A stretch of DNA of 64,000 bases from positions 55,636 through 119,635 of the forward strand of contig JABMDL010000010.1 in assembly GCA_015903945.1 (NCBI GenBank), read 5' to 3'. The notes under the pieces are model-generated. The model was not told the origin of the DNA. It did not search any database and saw only the letters and a list, made by a program, of their open reading frames with translations. The stretch's first letter is position 1. Each line of letters opens with the position of its first letter. Source of the DNA: Nitrospira sp. (lineage in GTDB: Bacteria > Nitrospirota > Nitrospiria > Nitrospirales > Nitrospiraceae). The position numbers were made by a program, and so were the translations under genes. This document shows, piece after piece, positions 52,283 to 60,207 of this stretch.

Positions 52283-53320
52283 CTAATCCCACGTACGGGG
52301 ATAGTAGCCCGTGTGCCAATACTCGAACAAAATCACCTTCCAGATTTCATCCACGGTCAGATGCTGTTCCCAGGGCGGCATCACGGACGCCCAGGGGAAC
52401 CCTTCGTTCGGCAAGCCAATCCCACCCTTCGCGACACGCCAGAAAATGAACGTTTCCTGGAGCTGGGCGATCGTGCCCGGGTCGGTGAAGTTGGCCGGAA
52501 TCGGATTGAATGCGAAGGCATGCAGCCCTCGCCCATTGAGATTGTCACCGTGGCAGAAGTGACAATTCTGGAAGAAAATTTCTCCGCCCTCTCTCACATA
52601 CTTCAAGTAGCCTTGGTTTTTTTCGTCCCAGGGATTGGCATTGGGCTTCATCAACCGGCCCATACCCTGTTCCACGATATTGGCGTTGCTATACTCCTGG
52701 TCGTACTTCCCTTCCGGATTGACACGATAGGGACTTTGCGAGGTCTGCAGCGTATAAGTTTTCCCATGCACCTTTGTACTGGCTGGAGGAGCGGGATGGA
52801 CGGTCCGGAGTTCGATCGGCTCCTCTGACTTTGGCATCATGGCATTGAAGGAGAAGCCGCCGATTAGAATCGGGAGGAGGACCAGATACATATAGCGCAG
52901 CAGTCTATTCATACCGGTCTGCGCGTCGAGCACATTCAGGATGGGTTGTTTGAATTTCTTCCAGTCTTCCTCATTGGCCGACACCCACATGAAGACCGTG
53001 ACCAATCCAACCGTCCCGTACATCGCCCGCACACTGAACGGAATTGGAGGATACACGCGGAATTTGAGGTACATCATGAGGAAGACCCAAAAACCGATCC
53101 CCTGCCAAAACCTCGGGAGGGCCATACCCATGGCATTGAGCATATAACTCAATCCCGCAAACCCGAGGACGTAGCACCCGACTTCGAACAGCATTTGCAT
53201 CGGCATGTAGCCTTCGATTAACCGCACCGTGTTCGAAGGAACGACGTCGAAGATCATGCCTCCAAGGAGAAGGAGCCCCAGTACTCCGACGAGGGCACCG
53301 AGTGACATCAATGCTTTCAT
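52283..53320 (-). CDS. Membrane-anchored monoheme cytochrome c
   Basis: 345 residues: four or five membrane helices in the first 160 residues (ALVGVLGLLLLGGMIF, YVLGFAGLSYMLNAMGM, IGFWVFLMMYLKF, YMYLVLLPILIGG), then a periplasmic cytochrome c domain with CHFCHGDNLNGRG near residue 245 and an MPPWEQHLTVDEIW segment whose Met is a probable axial heme ligand. AAAGGGAG precedes the ATG. Placed between two other cytochromes of the operon; likely a subunit of the oxidase complex. Confidence 0.85.
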   Translation of the reverse strand: MKALMSLGALVGVLGLLLLGGMIFDVVPSNTVRLIEGYMPMQMLFEVGCYVLGFAGLSYMLNAMGMALPRFWQGIGFWVFLMMYLKFRVYPPIPFSVRAMYGTVGLVTVFMWVSANEEDWKKFKQPILNVLDAQTGMNRLLRYMYLVLLPILIGGFSFNAMMPKSEEPIELRTVHPAPPASTKVHGKTYTLQTSQSPYRVNPEGKYDQEYSNANIVEQGMGRLMKPNANPWDEKNQGYLKYVREGGEIFFQNCHFCHGDNLNGRGLHAFAFNPIPANFTDPGTIAQLQETFIFWRVAKGGIGLPNEGFPWASVMPPWEQHLTVDEIWKVILFEYWHTGYYPRTWD

Positions 53321-53361
53321 CGCAAACTCCCTTTAGTCCTTACAGCAATAACGATCGCTGC

Positions 53362-54666
53362 CTACGAAATCTTTGGTGGCGGCGCTCCGGCCTTTACCTG
53401 CGAGAGGTAATCAACGATTTTCTTCAGCGCACCAGCGCTCAGTTTCTGGCCAAACACTTTCGGCATAGTGTTATCGGGGAACGGCTTGACGACATACGCG
53501 CTGGGTTCGACGATTGACTCCATAATATATTCGGCCGGCGACTTCGCCGTCCCTTTGTATGTCGGATCCTTGATGCGCTGCGCGGCGGTCGTTCCCTCTT
53601 CAAGCTTTGGACCGATCGTACCCATCGCTCCGGGAATACCCGGAATCGTATGACAGGACACACACTGTGCCTTCGCAAATATCTGATCAACCGGCTCCGA
53701 ACCATCCGCCATCAATGCGCTGGCCGGCCCCGCTTTTTCTTCCTGCTGCTTGGGACGATCCGCCTCAGGAATGAACTTTTCGTAGGACTTGATAATTTCT
53801 TCGAACGAGGGCGGCTCCACTCCCTCACGGAGGTACATCCACGTATCGACGGCTGCAAGCTCCGGAAGACTGAGAGAGATCGGTGGCTTGTGAATCGCCG
53901 GCATCGGGCTTTCCTTGTCATTGGTGCCCTTGACACCGTATCCAGAAACCACATAGCAACTAGGACATGAATGCGACTCCGCGATGTATTCCTGAACGGT
54001 CTCCGCAGTACCGGAGCCGGGGAATGCTTCCTTGACGGAGTATTCACGTTTCGATGGATTGCCCTTGGAATACTTGGGATCCTCCAACCGCTCCTTGCGC
54101 GTTGGGAGACCCAGCAAATTCGGGGCGCGTTCACCGAGCATACCGGCATGGAACGCATGGCAGAGCGGACATTGCCCCTTGCCGATCGCTCCCTGTTCCT
54201 TATTCTTTCCAACACCGCCGAAGATAATCTTCTCGCCTTCATCGGCGAGTTGCTGCGGGGTCATGGAATCCCATGTTTTCTTTTCTTCCACCGGCGGGAA
54301 ACCGCCTTCGACCTGCGGCAGCCAGTTTCCGTATCCAGAAAGGAAGGCGGCAATAAAGAACATCATGCCGCCAATCCTCAACAAGGCACTGAGGTTCGTG
54401 AAATAGAGCGCCATGATAAAGGTCGTGACCGTAATCATGACGAGCGAGACCGGCAACAGCCGGCTTTCCCCGTAGAAATTGGTCTTGTAGTTGGCGATCG
54501 CGACGAACAAGAGGAATGTCGCAACAATCCCAATGAACGTCTTGAACACCGCGCGCTTCTTTGCCGCAGGATCCTTGACGGATACCTGGAAATACACAAG
54601 CAAACCAACCAGGATGGCCATCGCCATCCATCCCATCGAAAGGGCTTCGGAAATCAGATTACCCAA
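53362..54666 (-). CDS. Membrane cytochrome c with two CXXCH sites and one degenerate CXXCY site
   Basis: 434 residues. Four N-terminal helices (AMAILVGLLVYFQV, FIGIVATFLLFVAIA, LVMITVTTFIMALYF, GGMMFFIAAFLSG), then cytochrome domains with CPLCHAFHAG and CVSCHTIPGIPG. Between them is SCPSCYVVSGYG, which has the two cysteines but Tyr where the heme-ligand His should be. The start is the TTG at 54666 with GGAGG seven bases upstream. Follows the CydA-like subunit and precedes another cytochrome in the operon. Confidence 0.85.
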   Translation of the reverse strand: MGNLISEALSMGWMAMAILVGLLVYFQVSVKDPAAKKRAVFKTFIGIVATFLLFVAIANYKTNFYGESRLLPVSLVMITVTTFIMALYFTNLSALLRIGGMMFFIAAFLSGYGNWLPQVEGGFPPVEEKKTWDSMTPQQLADEGEKIIFGGVGKNKEQGAIGKGQCPLCHAFHAGMLGERAPNLLGLPTRKERLEDPKYSKGNPSKREYSVKEAFPGSGTAETVQEYIAESHSCPSCYVVSGYGVKGTNDKESPMPAIHKPPISLSLPELAAVDTWMYLREGVEPPSFEEIIKSYEKFIPEADRPKQQEEKAGPASALMADGSEPVDQIFAKAQCVSCHTIPGIPGAMGTIGPKLEEGTTAAQRIKDPTYKGTAKSPAEYIMESIVEPSAYVVKPFPDNTMPKVFGQKLSAGALKKIVDYLSQVKAGAPPPKIS

Positions 54667-54748
54667 GGTGCAACCTCCTGAGCTACAGCGTGGGAGGACT
54701 GGACTGAGCCCCCTCCCACCCCGTGCGATTGCTCAACGCATATGTCGA

Positions 54749-56662
54749 TTAATGGCTTCCGGCTGGCTGCGGCACACTCCCCGGCACGGCCACTTTTGCT
54801 TCAACCGGCGCCTTCTTGGCAGTTAAGCTGCCGAGCCAGAAGACGAATAAAATACTGATCCAGAAAAACAGGACGTTGGCCGAAATCATATTGGCCGCAA
54901 ATCCAACCGTATGCGTATAGGCCCACGGCGAGTTATCCCGCATGATTTCGTTGACATGCCAGAACAGACGGACCGATGAGCGAATGTAGCCCATCAAGCC
55001 CATCATCCAGGTGAACGCTGTCGCAAGCATGATCAACGCGTACTGCGAGCGGGCCGATATCTTGCCCCATTCGATCGGCCCCATCTGCTTTGCCCCCTTC
55101 ATCATCATACTGTTCAACGCAAACATGAAGAAGAGACAGGACAGGGTGGTCGTGACTTGTGGGACGGACAGGCCGACGCGCACGTTCGCCGGAATGTAAT
55201 ACCCATAGATGGCGAGGCCTATAATGTTAATGTAGGCACACGCAAAGAACACACCCATAAAGATATTGCCGAACTTCGCCCATGACACAGTCGAGACTTT
55301 ATTCCCTCGCATGTACCAGACGAAACTCAGCACGGTGGTGGTAATAATGACGTTGATGCCCCCGTTTTTGGCGGACATAACCCCATAATTCCCAAGCACT
55401 GGATGCTGCTGTCCTCCCATCGCCTTTAATTCCGCCGGCGTCATGACCATCGTGTGCGGCGTAATGAATACCATATAGCCGCAGGCAAGCAAGAAGACCA
55501 GATACTTGATGTACCGCTGATATTTTTCAGCCCCTCGCATCCGGCCCATCGCCTGCCACAGATAATAATTGGTACTCAAGAAGAGGATGCCGATCATTGT
55601 CGCCTGAATAATAAAGAGCCAGGCGAGCAAACCGCCCATGAGCGTGATTCCCATCTGCTGGCGATAGGCATAGACTTCACGCATCAGCCAATACCCGGCG
55701 AAGGGCAGCGGGATCAGGAACGCCACACCGAGGGCCATGGCGATATAACCCATCCAATCGTAGTGCGCACGGTCTTCGTCTGTCTTCGCCGCCAGGAACT
55801 TGTACGCGGCATAGGCCGCCACGACACCGCCGCCGAATGCCATATTGCCCAAAATACGATGGAGATTAAGCGGATTCCACAGCGCGGTATGAATGACGTG
55901 CCAGATGTTGCCGAGATACCGGCCCTGTTCATCGACGCCGGCCGGCGACATCATGAAACCGATCCAGGAATTCGCCAGGAACATGAGCAAGGTGCCGATG
56001 ATGTTCAAAATGACCGACATGCTCAAATGAATCCACTTCAAGAACCCTTCCTTCATCTTGTCCCAACCATAATAGTAGATGTAGAGGGTTCCGCTCTCCG
56101 CGACGAACATCAACGCGTAGATGTGCATGACCGGACGGAAGACGCTGGATAAGTACGAGAAGAACGCCGGATAGAGCGTCAAAAACGTAAAGATCAAAAT
56201 ACCGCCTAGAACGGCCGTCAAGGAGTAGGCCGTCAAACTGATCTTGATGAAGTCGTAGGCCAGCTGATCGTACCGCTTCGCAAGGGCCTTGTCCTTGGTC
56301 ACGACCCCCATGAACTCGATGATCATGCAGAAGATCGGTACGGCCAACACGAAGCTGCCGTAATAGAGGTGCTGCTGGTTGGCAAACCAGAGCAGGACAC
56401 GGCTTTCAAAGTTGTACCGCGGATAGTCTTTAGGACCGTCCGTAGTCTTAGGAGCCGGGGCACCCACCACAACACCTTCGGTCTTGTAGTAGACATCACG
56501 CCCCTTTTCGACTTTATCCCCTTCTTTCTTTGCACCGTCGGCAGTCGCCTCTTCGCCAATAGCCAGCGACGGCATTGCCACGACGATCGGGAGCAGAAGG
56601 AGGCCAACCATCGCGCACAGCGCCATGATTGAGAACAGGCGCTTACCGATTACGCGGCCCAT
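54749..56662 (-). CDS. Cytochrome bd-like oxidase subunit I (CydA-related, Nitrospira type)
   Basis: About 637 residues with an N-terminal signal-like helix, a Pro/Gly-rich linker and some 14 membrane helices, longer than the usual CydA. CydA-type heme positions can be traced: QQHLYYGSFVLAVP (first His), FLANSWIGFMMSPAG and NLHRILGNMAFGG (heme-b His region). Later ITPHTMVMTP and FWHVNEIMRDNSPWAYT replace the classical GRQPW motif. Such proteins have been proposed as terminal oxidases in Nitrospira, with electrons from c-type cytochromes instead of quinol; that is family knowledge, not shown here. An AAGGAGGT ribosome site precedes the ATG at 56662. Confidence 0.85.
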   Translation of the reverse strand: MGRVIGKRLFSIMALCAMVGLLLLPIVVAMPSLAIGEEATADGAKKEGDKVEKGRDVYYKTEGVVVGAPAPKTTDGPKDYPRYNFESRVLLWFANQQHLYYGSFVLAVPIFCMIIEFMGVVTKDKALAKRYDQLAYDFIKISLTAYSLTAVLGGILIFTFLTLYPAFFSYLSSVFRPVMHIYALMFVAESGTLYIYYYGWDKMKEGFLKWIHLSMSVILNIIGTLLMFLANSWIGFMMSPAGVDEQGRYLGNIWHVIHTALWNPLNLHRILGNMAFGGGVVAAYAAYKFLAAKTDEDRAHYDWMGYIAMALGVAFLIPLPFAGYWLMREVYAYRQQMGITLMGGLLAWLFIIQATMIGILFLSTNYYLWQAMGRMRGAEKYQRYIKYLVFLLACGYMVFITPHTMVMTPAELKAMGGQQHPVLGNYGVMSAKNGGINVIITTTVLSFVWYMRGNKVSTVSWAKFGNIFMGVFFACAYINIIGLAIYGYYIPANVRVGLSVPQVTTTLSCLFFMFALNSMMMKGAKQMGPIEWGKISARSQYALIMLATAFTWMMGLMGYIRSSVRLFWHVNEIMRDNSPWAYTHTVGFAANMISANVLFFWISILFVFWLGSLTAKKAPVEAKVAVPGSVPQPAGSH

Positions 56663-56741
56663 GAGATACCTCCTTGATTCATTCACTGTCGTTCCTCAAA
56701 GTTTCTGCAGCCTGCCGTTCAGCACCCCGATCCACCTTGGT

Positions 56742-56873
56742 TTATTGGCGGAACAGATACCAGAAGTCCAGGCCCTGCATATCCATCATGAAATGATCGA
56801 CCGTCAAAAAGTATCCCACCGAAATGATGAGTGAGACGATTACAGCGACGACCGGATTATTCAGAACAGCCAT
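56742..56873 (-). CDS. Tiny single-helix membrane protein (43 residues)
   Basis: Starts MAVLNNPVVAVIVSLIISVG, followed by YFLTVDHFMMDMQGLDFWYL. One membrane helix, then a short aromatic and Met-rich tail. It lies between the 41-residue protein and the CydA-like gene on the same strand, like the small CydX or CcoQ-type subunits of other oxidases. The stop is TAA at 56742. Function inferred from position only. Confidence 0.7.
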   Translation of the reverse strand: MAVLNNPVVAVIVSLIISVGYFLTVDHFMMDMQGLDFWYLFRQ

Positions 56874-56938
56874 TGCTCTCTTCTCCTCCGTTGTTCCCTA
56901 TCGTGACTCATAGACTGAGATGCACGACGGATCATCTA

Positions 56939-57064
56939 TCAGCAGGGGCACTGTATGCCGGCGAACCAATAGAAAAACCACAAGCCCGCTGCACAGGTAA
57001 TGTAGAAAATCATCTTGCCGATTTTGACCTTGATTTCGCTATCTGGAGGTGATGCCGACGCCAT
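56939..57064 (-). CDS. Tiny single-helix membrane protein (41 residues)
   Basis: Starts MASASPPDSEIKVKIGKMIF, then a helix (YITCAAGLWFFYWFAG), ending IQCPC with a Cys-Pro-Cys. AAGGAG six bases before the ATG is a good ribosome site. First gene of the respiratory operon as read here. The terminal cysteines could bind metal or be modified; unknown. Confidence 0.72.
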   Translation of the reverse strand: MASASPPDSEIKVKIGKMIFYITCAAGLWFFYWFAGIQCPC

Positions 57065-57198
57065 CTGTAACTCCTTATTTCAATTCGAGAGGGGGAAGTA
57101 TTTACGCCTTGTGTTTCTTGACATCCAGGGGACCTGAATGTTATTCACCTTTGCGTTAGGCGCAGCGGCGAACCACATCTTACTTAGAAGAAAAAATC

Positions 57199-57303
57199 AT
57201 GTCGCAAAACTCAAAAGTGTTCGACATTATAGTTTTGGCTGGTATGGTTGTCAACCTCATTTTGGCCGTGTTTTTAATCCTCTACTATTTCGATTTTCTC
57301 TAA
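57199..57303 (+). CDS. Possible 34-residue membrane peptide on the plus strand
   Basis: ATG at 57199 to TAA at 57301-57303; after MSQNSKVFD the protein is one long hydrophobic helix (IIVLAGMVVNLILAVFLILY). It points against all neighbours and ends two bases before the stop of the SUMF1-fold gene. A TTGACA at 57118 is followed only by a weak -10. Ribosome site weak. A single clean helix in so short a frame argues for a real gene; the opposite strand and weak signals argue against. Confidence 0.45.
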   Translation: MSQNSKVFDIIVLAGMVVNLILAVFLILYYFDFL

Positions 57304-57305
57304 TC

Positions 57306-58202
57306 TCAGAGTTTCTTGTCCTGTTTCTCCTGACCGGAATTGGTCGAGTTCGCACAGCGAAATCCGATTGTTTCATCTCGAAAATCCGGCATCATCTTAC
57401 TTCGACTCGTAATTCGAACGTCCGCTCCAGTCGTCGTATAGCTCCCCCCACGAAGCACCCGATAGGTCCCGTACTCAGGACTCGGCGGGTTCCGATCCGG
57501 CGAGCTCTTATAGTACGTTTCATCGTACCAATCAGCGACCCACTCCATGACATTGCCCGCACCATCCATCACTCCATAAGGACTCTTGTCGATCTGAAAG
57601 GTCCCTACACGTGCCGAAACCTCATACCCGTCCTTCACGCGAGCCCAATTCGCCCCATCGGGCTGCTCCTTATTTCCCCATGGCCAAAGCCTTCCGTCTG
57701 TGCCGCGCATGGCTTTTTCCCATTCAGCTTCAGTAGGAAGCCGCTTGCCTTTCCAACGACAGTACTCCTCAGCGTCATCCCAGGATACATAGACGATCGG
57801 CTGGTTCACGCCACGCACTTTGGCACCGCTCTTGGCATAGCGCGAAGGAAGTCCGGGTTTTCGATGGCCCGTGGCCACGACAAATTGTTGATACTGATGA
57901 TTGGTCACTTCGAAGCGATCGATTGAATACTCATCCAGGTGAATCGTCCGCGTCGGTCGCTCATCGAAGCCCCCATTTTCAGTTCCACGAACAAACGGCC
58001 CCGCTGCAATCGCCACCATCTCACTCGGAATCGGTTCCTCACCAGGAGCACTCTCTGCTACCAACTCAACGTCGGCAGCAGTTCCAGACGTCGGCTTTTC
58101 ATACGGTGTCACCGTAGTCCCGCGCAAAATGGCAATGATAGGCATTGCGGCGCAAGCCAAGACCACAAACAGAAAGACCAATTTGAATTTGGATTCGAGC
58201 AT
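57306..58202 (-). CDS. Membrane-anchored SUMF1-fold protein lacking formylglycine cysteines
   Basis: 298 residues: N-terminal helix (FKLVFLFVVLACAAMPIIAIL), linker, then a formylglycine-generating-enzyme fold with MVAIAAGPFVRGTENGGFDE, VTNHQYQQFV, PIVYVSWDDAEEYCRWKG, RLPTEAEWEKAMRG, GVMDGAGNVMEWVADWYD and VLRGGSYTTTGADVRI. In true FGE the RGGS segment is followed by the two catalytic cysteines; here they are absent. A structural or binding role is more likely. Paralogue of the next gene upstream. Confidence 0.88.
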   Translation of the reverse strand: MLESKFKLVFLFVVLACAAMPIIAILRGTTVTPYEKPTSGTAADVELVAESAPGEEPIPSEMVAIAAGPFVRGTENGGFDERPTRTIHLDEYSIDRFEVTNHQYQQFVVATGHRKPGLPSRYAKSGAKVRGVNQPIVYVSWDDAEEYCRWKGKRLPTEAEWEKAMRGTDGRLWPWGNKEQPDGANWARVKDGYEVSARVGTFQIDKSPYGVMDGAGNVMEWVADWYDETYYKSSPDRNPPSPEYGTYRVLRGGSYTTTGADVRITSRSKMMPDFRDETIGFRCANSTNSGQEKQDKKL

Positions 58203-58208
58203 GTCGGC

Positions 58209-59126
58209 TTAGAGAGCAGAGGAATCGCCCTCCTGCTCCAGATCCGCCGCGCAGCGGATTCCGATGGTGATATCCGTCCGCCAGTGTTTCGCGGCGAATC
58301 GTTTTGACACCCTCGCGTTCTGTTCAGTTTCCCGCCACGACCCGCCCCGCACGACCTTCAGATCGGCATTGTCAGGCCCCTTCGGATCTCGGTACGGCGA
58401 TTTTTTGTAATAACCTTCGTCGTAGGAGTCGGCCACCCATTCGGCCACATTGCCGGTCATATCGTAGAGCCCGTAGGGACTCCGCCCTGCCTCGAACGAG
58501 CCGGGAGGCGCGAGATACTTGTATCCGTCTTCGCTGCCGTCCACATTGGCGACGTTGACGGCGAATTTGTCGCCCCACGAATACTTCCGCTTCCCCTCGC
58601 CCCGACCTGCCTTTTCCCATTCCGCTTCAGTCGGCAGACGCTTGCCGGCCCATTTACAATAGGCCATTGCATCGTCCCAGGACACGCTCATCGCCGCAAA
58701 CTCAGGCTGGAGCAGCTTCGATTGGTCGTCCTCGAACACCTCGATCTTCGGCATGGAACGCTTGGTCATCTTGGCAAACCGCATGTATTCCGCCTGCGTC
58801 ACTTCCTTTCGATCGAGGAAAAACCCCTTCAAGAACACTTGGTGCTCAGGCGCTTCGTCCGGATCACCCTCATTACTGCCCATCGTAAAGGGCCCTTCAG
58901 GTATCTGGACCATTTCACGGCCTTCATCGCCCATCCTCGTCTTGTACATCGAGTAATCTTGGGCAGCCCCGGCACTGACCGTCTGCTTCGTCTCGGACTT
59001 GATTGACATGGCCAGTTGCTTCATCTGATTGGCCTTGTACGATTCATAGACCAGCAACCCGACCATCAACAAAAACGACCCAAACACGAACGCAATCGAC
59101 CCGTACAGTACACCCTTGTTTTCCAC
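58209..59126 (-). CDS. Membrane-anchored SUMF1-fold protein (paralogue)
   Basis: 305 residues: N-terminal helix (YGSIAFVFGSFLLMVGLLVYE), then MVQIPEGPFTMGSNEGDPDE, VTQAEYMRFAKMTKR, AMSVSWDDAMAYCKWAG, RLPTEAEWEKAGRGEG, GLYDMTGNVAEWVADSYD and VVRGGSWRETEQNARVS. Like its neighbour it lacks the catalytic cysteine pair of FGE. Six bases separate the two genes, so they are surely cotranscribed. Proteins of this fold also bind metals or oxygen, which fits an oxidase neighbourhood. Confidence 0.88.
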   Translation of the reverse strand: MENKGVLYGSIAFVFGSFLLMVGLLVYESYKANQMKQLAMSIKSETKQTVSAGAAQDYSMYKTRMGDEGREMVQIPEGPFTMGSNEGDPDEAPEHQVFLKGFFLDRKEVTQAEYMRFAKMTKRSMPKIEVFEDDQSKLLQPEFAAMSVSWDDAMAYCKWAGKRLPTEAEWEKAGRGEGKRKYSWGDKFAVNVANVDGSEDGYKYLAPPGSFEAGRSPYGLYDMTGNVAEWVADSYDEGYYKKSPYRDPKGPDNADLKVVRGGSWRETEQNARVSKRFAAKHWRTDITIGIRCAADLEQEGDSSAL

Positions 59127-59144
59127 GCTGTATCCTTTTGCTGA

Positions 59145-59531
59145 TTACGGCTGAACTGCCGAGGGTGCGGCTGGCTCCTTCGAGGCCTTCCGGGCGGCGC
59201 GCGCATCCAGCAACATTGAAATATGTACGCCGAGGAATCCCCCCATGGCGGCTCCCGCCCCGGCTCCGACCCATATTCGATCGGCGCCCGCCAACAGCCA
59301 GGCCAATGCGCCGCCTAAGACCGTACCGATCATGATACTGATGAGAAACCGGCGCCCCCCCAGAAATCCGATAACCCCACCGAGTACCAATCCTACACCG
59401 ATCGTCACGGGCAACAGCCCATTGTCCATCACGACGCCGATCAGCGTTCCAACAGTGCCCATGACCGCCATCCCAAGCACGATATCCAGCACTTTCCACA
59501 GGGGCGTCGATTGGGCATGTTCGTCAGTCAT
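59145..59531 (-). CDS. Small hydrophobic membrane protein
   Basis: 128 residues with four Gly-rich hydrophobic segments ([77 protein letters not shown]) and an Ala/Lys tail. Starts one base after the stop of the DUF3047 gene. Function unknown. Confidence 0.7.
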   Translation of the reverse strand: MTDEHAQSTPLWKVLDIVLGMAVMGTVGTLIGVVMDNGLLPVTIGVGLVLGGVIGFLGGRRFLISIMIGTVLGGALAWLLAGADRIWVGAGAGAAMGGFLGVHISMLLDARAARKASKEPAAPSAVQP

Positions 59532-59532
59532 G

Positions 59533-60186
59533 CTATTTCGCCGGCAACGCGATCATCGGGCCGAAATCGATTTCGACTCCGGGGCTTGCCACAATGGAGA
59601 TCCCCCAGGCTTTGGGTGCGGGCTCGTGCTGATGGATCCTTTTGAAGTCCTCATACACATTCACTCGCTCTTCAAACCATTGACCCAGTGCAGCGGTCCC
59701 GCTTTGGACGACGAGTTCGGTCCCGCTGAACATGCCCCCTTCGGTCAGCGTGCCCTCCGGCTTCGTCGCGCTCCACACATATTTTGTGAAGACCGGAATA
59801 AAGAGCAGATCGGTATCGAGCGACGCATAGACCGCCGCCAGCGGCTCAGTTCCCGTCGGCGCCTTCACCAAGCGCCATCGCCATGTCAGCACCGGGTAGG
59901 CCTTGGGATCCCAGTCAATTTTCTTTTTCTTGATCCGTAGCCCCGCGTCTTTGGCTGATAAGAAATTGGCGCCGTTTTCCGACTGCACTTTGTACGCCTG
60001 ACGGGCCTGCAACTCGCTCCGTGCTTTTTCGTGTTCCCACGCCGACGGAAACCCATCGGCCTCTTTGGCTTTGAAATCTTCCAAGACAAGCGTCTGTCCC
60101 TGAGCCAGACCGGGGTCAGACCATGCCGCACAGCACCATAGACCGCCAAGAATCATCAGCCCACGAACCAACACACTCGGCCTCAT
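59533..60186 (-). CDS. Exported DUF3047 protein
   Basis: 217 residues: signal peptide ([21 protein letters not shown]), then the DUF3047 pattern with [61 protein letters not shown] and a C-terminal [20 protein letters not shown]. Function of the domain is unknown. It lies between the second CydA-like gene and the small membrane protein. Confidence 0.82.
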   Translation of the reverse strand: MRPSVLVRGLMILGGLWCCAAWSDPGLAQGQTLVLEDFKAKEADGFPSAWEHEKARSELQARQAYKVQSENGANFLSAKDAGLRIKKKKIDWDPKAYPVLTWRWRLVKAPTGTEPLAAVYASLDTDLLFIPVFTKYVWSATKPEGTLTEGGMFSGTELVVQSGTAALGQWFEERVNVYEDFKRIHQHEPAPKAWGISIVASPGVEIDFGPMIALPAK

Positions 60187-60207
60187 AGCGATTCTCCAAC
60201 ACCTATT

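Noticed and set aside
57118..57147. TTGACA with possible -10 for the plus-strand 34-residue frame
   Set aside because: The -10 hexamer at 17 or 18 bases matches the consensus poorly, so it is not listed as a promoter.
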